From A07HB70 sp964512675 (lineage in GTDB: Archaea; Halobacteriota; Halobacteria; Halobacteriales; Haloferacaceae), in NCBI GenBank assembly GCA_964512675.1, contig CAZEJR010000002.1, positions 62,001-126,000 of the forward strand: a DNA stretch of 64,000 bases, given 5' to 3'. Positions 17,538 through 25,743 of the stretch are shown piece after piece. The first letter of the stretch is position 1; every line of letters begins with the position of its first letter. The translations under genes and the position numbers were made by a program. A model generated the notes under the pieces. The model was not told where the DNA came from, made no database searches, and was given only the letters and a program-made list of their open reading frames with translations.

Positions 17538-18800
17538 TCAGGTTCCGTGCCGCCACGAGTCGAGGTACGCCGCCTGCGCGTCGGTCAACTCGTCGTGTTC
17601 GACCCCCTCGGCGTCGAGTTTCACCCGTGCGACCTCGCGGTCGACCGCGTCGGGCACGTCGTGGACGCCCGCCCCGTACGCGCCCTCAACGAGTTCGCGG
17701 ACACAGAGCGCCTGTACGCCGAAGCTCTGGTCCATCACCTCGACCGGGTGGCCCATCGACAGCGGGCCGGCGAGGTTGACGAGACGCCCCTCCGCGAGGA
17801 GGTGGAGACGCCGGCCGTCGGAGAGTTCGAACTCCTCGACGCCGGGGCGTACCTCGCGCCGGGCGACGGCGCGGTCGGCGAGGCCGTCGACGTCTACCTC
17901 GACGTCGAAGTGGCCGGCGTTGGCCAGCACCGCGCCGTCACGCATCCGGTCGAGGTGCTCGTCGACGATCACGTCGCGGTTCCCCGTCGTCGTCACGAAC
18001 AGGTCGCCCTCGGCGGCGGCCTCGGCCATCGGCAACACCTCGTGGCCGTCCATGTGCGCCTCCAGCGCCTTTCGCGAGTCGACCTCCGTCACGACGACGT
18101 GCGCGTCCCAGCCCTCGGCCTTTCGCGCGACGCCACGCCCGCAGTGGCCGTAGCCCGCGACCACGACCGTCTTGCCCGCGACGGTGAGGTTCGTCGTCAT
18201 CGCGACGTTCGCCAGCACGCTCTCGCCGGTACCGTGGACGTTGTCGAACAGGCGCTTGGTCGGGGTGTCGTTGACCGCGAAGACGGGGTAGCGGAGGGCG
18301 CCGTCGTCGTCCATCGCCCGCAGGCGGTGGACGCCCGTCGTCGTCTCCTCGCACCCGCCGACCACGGTGTCGAGCAGGTCGGGGTACTCGTCGTGGAGCA
18401 GCGTCACGAGGTCACAGCCGTCGTCGACCGTCACCGTCGGCTCGACCCGTGCGACGGCGTCGAGTGCACCGTAGTACTCCTCGTCGTCGACGTCGTGTCG
18501 AGCGTAGGAGGAGATCCCCGGCCGGGCGTCGAGCGCCGCACTCACGTCGTCCTGTGTCGAGAGCGGGTTGCAGCCCGTGATCGTCACCTCGGCGCCGGCG
18601 GCGGCGAGCAGCTCGACCAGCACGCCGGTCTTTGCCTCCACGTGCATCGCCATGCCGACGCGCTCGCCGGCGAGTGGCTGCTCGGTCTCGAACCGCTCGC
18701 GGAGTGCCGCGAGGATCGGCATGTGTTCGCGCGCCCAGTCGAGTTTCCGCTCGCCCGCCTCGCGCTCGGGGTCGTCGAGACGCGTCGTGATCGTCTCCAT
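17538..18800 (-). CDS. ahcY: S-adenosylhomocysteine hydrolase
   Basis: A 420-residue archaeal-type enzyme. Substrate-domain motifs include VGMAMHVEAKTGVLVE and NPLSTQDDV; the NAD domain has VVAGYGHCGRGVARK, and the C-terminus has LLAEGRLVNLAGPLSMGHP. It splits SAH into adenosine and homocysteine, relieving methyltransferase inhibition. ATG at 18798-18800 is preferred over the upstream GCC-rich frame because it gives the usual METI-type start. It ends one base after the kinase stop on the other strand. An SAH/MTA-type deaminase gene lies two genes upstream on the same strand. Confidence 0.96.
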   Translation of the reverse strand: METITTRLDDPEREAGERKLDWAREHMPILAALRERFETEQPLAGERVGMAMHVEAKTGVLVELLAAAGAEVTITGCNPLSTQDDVSAALDARPGISSYARHDVDDEEYYGALDAVARVEPTVTVDDGCDLVTLLHDEYPDLLDTVVGGCEETTTGVHRLRAMDDDGALRYPVFAVNDTPTKRLFDNVHGTGESVLANVAMTTNLTVAGKTVVVAGYGHCGRGVARKAEGWDAHVVVTEVDSRKALEAHMDGHEVLPMAEAAAEGDLFVTTTGNRDVIVDEHLDRMRDGAVLANAGHFDVEVDVDGLADRAVARREVRPGVEEFELSDGRRLHLLAEGRLVNLAGPLSMGHPVEVMDQSFGVQALCVRELVEGAYGAGVHDVPDAVDREVARVKLDAEGVEHDELTDAQAAYLDSWRHGT

Positions 18801-18854
18801 AGCGGCTGTGGGGGCGGCGGCCACAAGACCCTACCGCGTCGTCGCCGCACGGTC

Positions 18855-19292
18855 TCACCGACTGGTGGTCGCCACCGACTCGCCGTCGTGTTCGACCCGG
18901 ACTGCGTCCGGGAGACCGCCCGCGAACCGGACCGTCGCGTCGTACGGCACCGTGCCGAGACACTGGACACAGACGTCCGGCGTCTGTGCGGTCCGGGCGA
19001 CGGCCACGACGAGCGTGTCTCCGTCGAGCGACGCGCCGTCGAGCGACGCGCCGTAGCAGGGCGTCGGCGTCCCGAGCTGCCCGTCGACCCGGACGGCCTC
19101 GTCCGCGAACTGGACCGTCGCCTCGTCCGTGCCGTCGGCGCACGCCCCGTCGGCGGCGGCGAACGAGCGGTCGACGATTCGCGGGCCGCCGACCGGCGTC
19201 TCACCCTCGGCCCCGCCGCCCGAGCGGGCCGTACACCCCGCGGATCCGACCGTGAGCGCAGCGACTGCCCCGAGGAGTCGTCGGCGGTACAC
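18855..19292 (-). CDS. Putative secreted lipoprotein
   Basis: From GTG at 19290-19292 the 145-residue product begins YRRRLLGAVAALTVGSAGC. This is an RRR-containing (Tat-like) signal with a lipobox at Cys 20, typical of haloarchaeal surface lipoproteins. The mature part has a Ser/Thr/Gly-rich linker and a small beta-rich domain with two C-x2-C-like pairs (TPCYG and VCVQCLGTV), so it may bind metal or form disulfides. A longer frame from GTG 19355 is open, but it would bury the signal behind 21 residues. Function unknown. Confidence 0.65.
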   Translation of the reverse strand: MYRRRLLGAVAALTVGSAGCTARSGGGAEGETPVGGPRIVDRSFAAADGACADGTDEATVQFADEAVRVDGQLGTPTPCYGASLDGASLDGDTLVVAVARTAQTPDVCVQCLGTVPYDATVRFAGGLPDAVRVEHDGESVATTSR

Positions 19293-19384
19293 ACCGCCCG
19301 TTTCTGTGGGCGGTGAGGTGTATGCACCGGAGACGACGGGACGCGTTTGAGTCACGGCACGGTCGGTCCCGTCCCGGCGTCACC

Positions 19385-20680
19385 TCACTCGGCGCGCGCG
19401 ACCAGCGCCCGTGCGCGCTCCCGTGCCTCGCGGACGACCGCCGCCTCGTCGACGGGCAGCACCTCGCGGTCGCGCATCAGCACCCGTCCGCCACAGACGG
19501 TGTGACGGACGTCGGACCCGCGGACGGCGTACGCGAGGTGAGAGACGAGGTCGTGCTCCGGCGCGAGGTGTGGCCCCGAGAGGTCGACGACGGCGAGGTC
19601 GGCGAGTCGCCTGGCCTCGACCCGGCCCGCGTCGACCCCGAGCGCGTCGGCGCCGGCGGCGGTCGCCATCTCGACCGCCGCCCCGGCGGGGACGGCGCTC
19701 GCGTCCCCGGCGGCGAGTTTCCCGACCATCGCGGCGTCGCGCAGCTCGTCGAACGGGTCGAGGTCGTTGTTCGACGCCGGCCCGTCGGTGCCGAGGGCGA
19801 CCCGCACGCCGGCGTCGCGCAGCCGCGCGACCGGCGCGATACCGGATGCGAGTTTCGCGTTCGAGGCCGGGCAGTGGAGCGCGGCGGCGCCCGACTCCGC
19901 GAGCAGTCCGATCTCCTCGTCGTCGACGTGGACACAGTGCGCGAGGAGGTCGCCCGCCTCGAGGAGGCCGTGGTCGCGAGCGAACGCGAGCGGTCGAACG
20001 CCTCGCTCAGCGTACGGCTCGACCTCGCCGGGCGTCTCGTTCGCGTGGTAGTGCAGCGGCAGGCCGGCCTCGCGGGCGCCCGCCGCGGCCTGCTCCAGTC
20101 GTGTCTCCGACACCGTCGTGAGGCTGTGGGGACAGACCGCGCCCGCGACGCGGCCATCGGCCCGTCCGTCGAGGGCCTCGGCGACCCGGACCGACTCGGC
20201 CACCTCCTCGCGGGCCTCGTCCTCGGTCGCGCCGACGGTGACGGCGCCGCGGCCGAGGCGGGCGCGGAGACCCGTCTCCGCGACGGCGCGACAGACCTCG
20301 TCCATCCGGAAGTACATGTCAGAGCACAGCGTCGTCCCGCTGCGGATCATCTCGACGAGTCCGAGACGCGCGCCGGCGTAGACGTCGCCGGCCTGGAGTT
20401 CGGCCTCGACGGGCCAGACGTCCTCGCGGAGCCAGGCGTCGAGGGGCGTGTCGTCGGCGTAGCCGCGCAGGAGTGTCATCGCGACGTGCGTGTGGGCGTT
20501 GACGAGACCGGGGACGACCAGCGCGGCCGTCGCGTCGAGACGCTCGTCGGGCGACCGGTCGAGGTCGTCGCCCACGTCGACGATACGGCCCGTCTCGCGG
20601 TCGGCCAGCACGTCCGCGCGCTCGACGGTCCGGTCGGGGCGAAGCACCCGACCCCCGGCGACGAGGAGTGTGTCGCTCAC
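19385..20680 (-). CDS. Amidohydrolase, SAH/MTA (5'-deoxyadenosine-type) deaminase
   Basis: A 431-residue TIM-barrel amidohydrolase. Metal and active-site motifs are VNAHTHVAMTLLRG, LHYHANETPGEV, LAHCVHVDDEE, HCPASNAKLASG and GTDGPASNNDLDPF. These match the MTA/SAH/5'-deoxyadenosine deaminase group, which makes the inosyl derivatives of SAM by-products. In archaea this route can replace or back up SAH hydrolase; here both are encoded nearby. The start is GTG at 20678-20680. Exact substrate preference cannot be read from sequence. Confidence 0.85.
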   Translation of the reverse strand: MSDTLLVAGGRVLRPDRTVERADVLADRETGRIVDVGDDLDRSPDERLDATAALVVPGLVNAHTHVAMTLLRGYADDTPLDAWLREDVWPVEAELQAGDVYAGARLGLVEMIRSGTTLCSDMYFRMDEVCRAVAETGLRARLGRGAVTVGATEDEAREEVAESVRVAEALDGRADGRVAGAVCPHSLTTVSETRLEQAAAGAREAGLPLHYHANETPGEVEPYAERGVRPLAFARDHGLLEAGDLLAHCVHVDDEEIGLLAESGAAALHCPASNAKLASGIAPVARLRDAGVRVALGTDGPASNNDLDPFDELRDAAMVGKLAAGDASAVPAGAAVEMATAAGADALGVDAGRVEARRLADLAVVDLSGPHLAPEHDLVSHLAYAVRGSDVRHTVCGGRVLMRDREVLPVDEAAVVREARERARALVARAE

Positions 20681-20766
20681 GGGCGGGCGTCGGGGCCCGT
20701 GCTCATGAGTGTCACCCCGGTGTACGGAAGGACAGACGGAAGTGCGGCGGCTGCGACGGGCCGCGT

Positions 20767-21630
20767 ATGCGTATCGCAGTCCCGAACAAGGGGCGGCTCC
20801 ACGAGCCGACCGTCGCGCTCTTGGAACGGGCGGGACTCCGCGTCGAGAACGGCGCCGACCGGAAGCTCTACGCCGACACCGTCGACCCGGACGTGTCGCT
20901 GGTGTTCGCGCGCGCCGCCGACATCCCGGAGTACGTCGCCGACGGCGCGGCGGAGGCGGGGATCACCGGGCTCGACCAAGAGCGCGAGTCGGGAACGGAC
21001 CTGGTCGACCTGCTCGACCTCGAGTTCGGGCGGTGCCGGCTGGTGCTCGCCGCGCCCGAAGACGGCGCGGTCACGACTCCGGCAGACCTCGCAGACGGGA
21101 CCGTCGCTACCGAGTTCCCGCGCGTGACCCGGTCGTACTTCGCAGACCGAGGCCTCTCGCCCGAGATCGTCGAGGTGACGGGCGCGACGGAGCTCACGCC
21201 ACACGTTGACATGGCCGACGCGATCGTCGACATCACCTCGACGGGGACGACGCTGAAGGTAAACCGGCTCGACGTCGTCGACACGGTGCTCGAGTCGTCC
21301 GTCCGGCTGTTCGCCCGGCCCGACGCCGTCGACGAGGCGGCGGTCGACCGGCTCGTCACCGCGCTCGCCTCCGTCATCGCCGCGGAGGGGAAACGCTACC
21401 TGATGATGAACGCCCCGCGCGACCGCCTCGACGAGGTACGGGACGTGATCCCCGGCCTCGGCGGTCCGACGGTGATGGACGTCGCCGCGGACGAGCACGG
21501 CGACGAGCGCGACCGGGTGGCGGTCCACGCCGTCGTCGACGAGCGGGCGGTGTACGAGACGGTCGCGGACCTCAAGACGGTCGGCGCGAGCGGCATCCTC
21601 GTCACGGAGATCGAGCGGCTGGTCGACTAG
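20767..21630 (+). CDS. hisG: ATP phosphoribosyltransferase HisG (long form)
   Basis: The 287-residue length and a C-terminal ACT-like regulatory domain (about 210-287) identify the long, HisZ-independent form. Motifs are RIAVPNKGRLHEPTVALL at the start, and VDITSTGTTLKVNRL, the PRPP-binding loop. It catalyses the first step of histidine synthesis and is feedback-inhibited by histidine through the C-terminal domain. ATG at 20767 is the only good start. The stop overlaps that of the convergent CPBP protease gene in CTAG. It is an isolated his gene here. Confidence 0.96.
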   Translation: MRIAVPNKGRLHEPTVALLERAGLRVENGADRKLYADTVDPDVSLVFARAADIPEYVADGAAEAGITGLDQERESGTDLVDLLDLEFGRCRLVLAAPEDGAVTTPADLADGTVATEFPRVTRSYFADRGLSPEIVEVTGATELTPHVDMADAIVDITSTGTTLKVNRLDVVDTVLESSVRLFARPDAVDEAAVDRLVTALASVIAAEGKRYLMMNAPRDRLDEVRDVIPGLGGPTVMDVAADEHGDERDRVAVHAVVDERAVYETVADLKTVGASGILVTEIERLVD

Positions 21631-22637
21631 CGGTCGTCGGGCGACTCGTCGGCGCGCGCGACCCGCGGGTCGACGCCGTCCGACCCGTCGACCGGCGACG
21701 CCCACGTCCACCACCGCAGGTCCGGCGCGACGACGACCGCGAGGCTCGGTGTCGACACCCGTCGGGCGTAGGCGACGGTGGCGGCGGTCCCGACGGCGAC
21801 GGCGCCGACGCCGACCAGTCCCGCCTCGGGGCCGAACGCGCCGCCGGTCAGCGCCGTCGGGCCGGAGACGTCGACGACGAGGACGGACACGCCGAGGTCG
21901 ACCCCCGACACCGGGAACCCGTACACCGGTCCCTGGAACAGGTTCCACGAGAAGTGGAGACCGACCGGGAGTCCGAGCCGACCCGTGAGGACGTAGCCGA
22001 GGCCGAGCATCACGCCCGCGAGCGAGATACCGGCGACACTCACCGCCGTCGCCGACGGGTTCGCGGCGTGGAGGCCGCCGAAGACGAGCGCCGAGAGGCC
22101 GACCGCACCCGTCGCGGCGGCGCGGTCGCCGAGCGGTCGGAGTCCCTCCGCGACGTTCGTCAGCAGGAACCCCCGGACGGCGAGTTCCTCGCCGACGGCG
22201 ACGAAGACGAACGCGAGCGCGACGAGGCCGAACGCGACGGGCAGGGACAGGCCGCCGCGCACCCGACCGACGTCGGCGACGGTCGCCCACCCTGCGGCGA
22301 GCGAGACGCCGAGGATTCCGGTCATCAGGACCGCGCCGAGGACGGTCCCGGCGACGAGGTCGCGGAGCCACGCCACGTCGGGCGTGAGGCCGTAGTCCCG
22401 GAGCCGGCGGCGGTCGAGGAGGAGCGCCGCGACGCCGACGCCGGCGACGGTCGCGACGAGCGTGACGGCAGTCGTGAGGAGGGCACGTACCTGTGGCGCC
22501 GACGGAGCCGGGAGCGCGGAGAGCGCGATCCCGAGGCCGGCGGCGACGAGTCCGGCGACGAGCACCGTCAGCGCGACGCGGACGGGGGCGCGGAGACGGC
22601 GTTCGGCGTCGTTCCAGACCGGAGCGAGGGCGCGCAC
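21627..22637 (-). CDS. CPBP-family intramembrane metalloprotease
   Basis: A 336-residue membrane protein with about eight helices. The CPBP/CAAX-protease motifs are present in order: VGEELAVRG (EExxxR), FGGLHAANPS (FxxxH) and GLHFSWNLFQG (HxxxN). Such enzymes cleave within or near the membrane; archaeal substrates are largely unknown. The C-terminal ~30 residues are hydrophilic. GTG at 22635-22637 starts one base after the stop of the upstream small membrane gene, so they form an operon. Confidence 0.88.
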   Translation of the reverse strand: MRALAPVWNDAERRLRAPVRVALTVLVAGLVAAGLGIALSALPAPSAPQVRALLTTAVTLVATVAGVGVAALLLDRRRLRDYGLTPDVAWLRDLVAGTVLGAVLMTGILGVSLAAGWATVADVGRVRGGLSLPVAFGLVALAFVFVAVGEELAVRGFLLTNVAEGLRPLGDRAAATGAVGLSALVFGGLHAANPSATAVSVAGISLAGVMLGLGYVLTGRLGLPVGLHFSWNLFQGPVYGFPVSGVDLGVSVLVVDVSGPTALTGGAFGPEAGLVGVGAVAVGTAATVAYARRVSTPSLAVVVAPDLRWWTWASPVDGSDGVDPRVARADESPDDR

Positions 22638-22638
22638 G

Positions 22639-22992
22639 TCACCCCGGTGCGGTGCGAGAGAGCAAGAACCCCGCGACGAGCGCGGCGCCGAGGGCGACGC
22701 TCACGACGGCGTGGATGAGGGTGACGTACGCGGTCAGGCGGCGCTCCAGCCCGTAGGCCCGCCGGACGAGGAGCGCGTCGGCGACGACGGCGAGCGGGAC
22801 GCTGACCGCCGGCGTCACCGACAGCGCGGCGCCTGTCACCGCCACCGCCGCCGGCCCCGGCCCGACGGTCAGGCCGAGGCGGGCGGGCACGTCGCCGAGG
22901 ACGTTCCGGGCCGCGACGTGGGCCGTGAGCGAGAGAAAGAGCGCGAGCGAGAGGAACGTGCCGGCGACCGGGACCGCGCTCTGGAGGAACAC
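22639..22992 (-). CDS. Small membrane protein, co-transcribed with the CPBP protease
   Basis: A 117-residue hydrophobic protein with three to four helices and few charged residues, a pattern of a conserved haloarchaeal DUF family. The start is GTG at 22990-22992. It sits one base ahead of the CPBP protease gene and likely shares its transcript, so a partner role is possible. I cannot assign a function. Confidence 0.65.
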   Translation of the reverse strand: MFLQSAVPVAGTFLSLALFLSLTAHVAARNVLGDVPARLGLTVGPGPAAVAVTGAALSVTPAVSVPLAVVADALLVRRAYGLERRLTAYVTLIHAVVSVALGAALVAGFLLSRTAPG

Positions 22993-23062
22993 ACCGCCGG
23001 TGGGACCGACGGGGGATTGAGCGCTTCGGAAGCCATTTTCACCGCCGCGCCGACGGGCCGGC

Positions 23063-24034
23063 GTGTACGCGCTGGAGCTTGGCGGCGAGGACGACGCCTT
23101 CGCGACGCTGGAGGCCGGCGCCGTCGCGCCGGGGGTCGAACGGGTCGCCCCGGGACTGGCAACAGCGCCCGCCGTCGACGTCGACCGCGCGCCCGGGCTC
23201 GCCTACACCCACGCGGTCTCGCGGCTGGTCGGGCGGGCGGACGCGTCGGTCGCTGCCGCACGGGCCGTCGTCGCCGCCGCAGACCCCGTCGACGGACGCG
23301 TCGCGGTCCGCGCCCGCGACGTGCGCGGGACGGCTGGTGTCGACACGCAGGCCGCGGAGCGCGAACTGGGCGCGGCGCTCGTCGCCGCCGGCCACGCCGT
23401 CGACCTGGACGACCCGGACCACGTCCTGCGGGCGGCGTTCGCGGCCGACGCCTGTCTCGTCGGGTGGCAGGTCGCGGCGCGAGCGGGCGGGTTCGGCGCA
23501 CGGAAGCCGGCCGAGCGCCCGTTCTTCCAGCCCGGCGGGATGGACCCGCTCGACGCCCGTGCGCTCGTGAACGTCGCCGGCGCGCGGCCCGGGGCGCTGG
23601 TCGTCGACCCGATGTGTGGCACCGGTGGCCTCCTGATCGAGGCGGGGCTGGTCGGCGCCCGTGTCGTCGGCGTCGACGCGCAGGCGAAGATGGTCCGTGG
23701 GGCGCGCGAGAACTGTCGAGCGTACGTCGGCGGGGCGTGTACGATCCTGCGCGGCGACGCGGCCCGTCTCCCGCTCGCGGACGGCGCCGCCGACGCCGTC
23801 GTCGTCGACGCGCCCTACGGTCGGCAGTCGAAGGTGGTCGGCGACGGACGACTCCTCGGCGAGACGCTGGCGGCGGCCCGCCGGGTCGCGCCGCGGGCCG
23901 TCGTCGTTGCGGACGAGTCCGTCGTCGAGACGGCCCGCGACGCGGGCTGGACGGTCGGGACGCGCCACGAACGACGGGTCCACCGGTCGCTGGTGCGACA
24001 CGTCCACGTCCTGACCGAGAGCGACGAGCGCTAG
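23063..24034 (+). CDS. tRNA (guanine(10)-N2)-dimethyltransferase (Trm-G10/Trm11 type)
   Basis: A 323-residue methyltransferase. The N-terminal ~150 residues form a THUMP-like tRNA-binding region. The Rossmann part has ARPGALVVDPMCGTGGLLIE, VVGVDAQAKMV, and the amino-methylation motif VVDAPYGRQSKV (D/N-PPY type). Archaeal Trm-G10 makes m2(2)G at position 10 of tRNA. The start is GTG at 23063, divergent from the small membrane gene. The stop overlaps the asd stop in CTAG. Confidence 0.9.
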   Translation: MYALELGGEDDAFATLEAGAVAPGVERVAPGLATAPAVDVDRAPGLAYTHAVSRLVGRADASVAAARAVVAAADPVDGRVAVRARDVRGTAGVDTQAAERELGAALVAAGHAVDLDDPDHVLRAAFAADACLVGWQVAARAGGFGARKPAERPFFQPGGMDPLDARALVNVAGARPGALVVDPMCGTGGLLIEAGLVGARVVGVDAQAKMVRGARENCRAYVGGACTILRGDAARLPLADGAADAVVVDAPYGRQSKVVGDGRLLGETLAAARRVAPRAVVVADESVVETARDAGWTVGTRHERRVHRSLVRHVHVLTESDER

Positions 24035-24636
24035 CTATCGGGTAGCGGCGCAAGGACCGTCTCGCCGGCGCGTGTCCGGTCACCCTCCGACACGCGGAGG
24101 TCGGCGCGGTCTACCGACCGCGGCAGGAGGACGTCGGCGCGCGACCCGAAGGCGATATGCCCGATGCGTGCGCCCCGGGCGACGCTGTCGCCCGGCGCGA
24201 CGTACGGGGTGATACGCCGGGCGACCGACCCGGCGACGAGTGTCACCTCGGCGTCACCGACGTCGACGACGACCCGCTCGTTGCGGTCGGACTCCTTCGA
24301 GAACGCCGGCAGGTGCCCGCCGTCGCGGTGGTCGACGGCCCGGACCCGTCCGCCGACCGGCGCGCGGTTGACGTGGACGCTCAGGACACTCATGTACACG
24401 CCGACGCGGAGCCGGTCGCCGTCCTCACGGACCACCGACACCTCGCCGTCGGCGGGCGCGACGACGCCTTCGGGCGGCGGCGTCCGGTCCGGGTCGCGGT
24501 AGAAGGCGAGAACGGCCCAGCCGAGCGCGGCGAACAAAAGCGCCAGCGCCGGGGCCGGGAGTGCGAGAACGGCGCCGACGAACAGCGGCGCTGCGCGGCG
24601 GGCCGCGCCCGGCGCCAGCCCGGGGACGGCGCTCAC
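24031..24636 (-). CDS. asd: Archaetidylserine decarboxylase (phosphatidylserine decarboxylase family)
   Basis: A 201-residue membrane-anchored proenzyme. Two hydrophobic helices lie at about 12-45, followed by FYRDPDRTPP and VVAPADGEV, VNRAPVGG and HLPAFSKESDRNERV. The self-cleavage site for the pyruvoyl group is IAFGSRADV (Gly-Ser). It makes archaetidylethanolamine-type lipids by decarboxylation. GTG at 24634-24636 overlaps the rfcC stop as GTGA, so translation is coupled. The asd-rfcC pairing is usual in haloarchaea. Confidence 0.9.
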   Translation of the reverse strand: MSAVPGLAPGAARRAAPLFVGAVLALPAPALALLFAALGWAVLAFYRDPDRTPPPEGVVAPADGEVSVVREDGDRLRVGVYMSVLSVHVNRAPVGGRVRAVDHRDGGHLPAFSKESDRNERVVVDVGDAEVTLVAGSVARRITPYVAPGDSVARGARIGHIAFGSRADVLLPRSVDRADLRVSEGDRTRAGETVLAPLPDS

Positions 24637-25646
24637 GTCGCTGCCTCCGCGGACCGGCCCCACTCGGCGAGGAGGTGCGCGAGGTGGAGAGCGTCGTCGG
24701 TGCCGGTCGCGAGGTCGAGGTCCGTCTCGCCGGCGAGCCGGTGGAGCCGCGCGAGGTCGGCGCCGTCGTACTCCGTGCGGGCGACGCGGAGAAGCGCGCG
24801 CAACAGACCCTGTCCGTCGAAGCCGTCCTCGAGGAGGTCCTCGACGGCGTCGCGTGCGTCGTCGAACGCACCGGTACGGGCGTCGACCAGGACGCCGCGG
24901 AGTTCGTCGTCCCGGCCGACCGACTCGAGGGCGGCGTGGGCGGCAGTCATCGTCACCTCGCCGGCGTCGACCGCGGCGGCCTGCGCGCCGAGGACAGCCG
25001 TTCGCAGGTCGCCGTCGGCGTAGCCGGCGACGAACTCCAGGCCGTCCTCGTCGCAGGGGACGTCCTCGGCCTCGCAGACCCCGCGGACGACCGACATCGT
25101 CTCCTCGGTCGTCGGCGCGCGGACGGGGACCGGGAAACACCGCGACCGGATCGGCGGAATGAGCTTCGACGGCTGGCGGGTGGCGATCACGAACTGTGTC
25201 GTCCGGTGGTTGCGCTCCATCACCCGGCGCAGCGCCTGCTGGAAGTCCTCGCGGACCGCCTCGGCGTTGTCGAGCAGCACCGTCTTGTACGACCCCGAGA
25301 CGGGAGCGTAGCCCGCGACCTCCTTCAGGACGTGGTTGACCATGTCGCGTTTCGCCATCCGGGACCGGCCGGAGAGGAAGGGCGCGAACCGCGGATCCTC
25401 GCGGATCTGCCGTTTCGTCCGGTCGAAGAAGTCCGCGACGTTCAGCTCGAACAGGTCGTTCGCCGGGTCGTCGTGGGCTGCGCGTGCGAGCGCGCGGACG
25501 GCGGCTGTCTTGCCCGCACCAGCGGGGCCGTGGACGACGAGGTTCATCGGCTCGCTCCGGGCGCGCGTCAGCCGGTCGCGGACCTCGGCCTGTGGCAGGT
25601 CTGCGAGGTCGGGCGCGTAGCGCTCTGTCCACAGCGGGCCGTCCAC
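24633..25646 (-). CDS. rfcC: Replication factor C small subunit paralogue (clamp loader ATPase)
   Basis: A 337-residue AAA+ clamp-loader protein. Walker A is GPAGAGKT at 40-47, and the Walker B region is TVLLDNAEAV in place of the usual DEAD/DDAD. Sensor 1 is FVIATRQPSKL and the arginine-finger SRC motif is PIRSRCFPV, followed by a helical collar. Haloarchaea carry three RFC genes; the altered Walker B and the asd/RNase Z context match RfcC. The GTG at 25644-25646 precedes WTERYAP and has TTTT (25673-25676) 27 bp upstream. The changed Walker B may mean poor ATP hydrolysis in this subunit (inference). Confidence 0.88.
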   Translation of the reverse strand: MDGPLWTERYAPDLADLPQAEVRDRLTRARSEPMNLVVHGPAGAGKTAAVRALARAAHDDPANDLFELNVADFFDRTKRQIREDPRFAPFLSGRSRMAKRDMVNHVLKEVAGYAPVSGSYKTVLLDNAEAVREDFQQALRRVMERNHRTTQFVIATRQPSKLIPPIRSRCFPVPVRAPTTEETMSVVRGVCEAEDVPCDEDGLEFVAGYADGDLRTAVLGAQAAAVDAGEVTMTAAHAALESVGRDDELRGVLVDARTGAFDDARDAVEDLLEDGFDGQGLLRALLRVARTEYDGADLARLHRLAGETDLDLATGTDDALHLAHLLAEWGRSAEAAT

Positions 25647-25743
25647 GGACGTACGGTAACACGGGGATCGGCAAAACGGCACCGTCTCGCGGCGGGCGTC
25701 CGGCTCCGACGCGCATATACTCGGTCGGGCCCGACCGGTCGAC

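Noticed and set aside
19313..21127. Very long open frames antisense to real genes, here and in many other places (for example 24031-26937 and 47744-49153 on the minus strand)
   Set aside because: They arise from G/C-rich third positions, which suppress stops in other frames. Their products are Arg/Pro-rich or lack any domain pattern, and they lie opposite well-supported genes.
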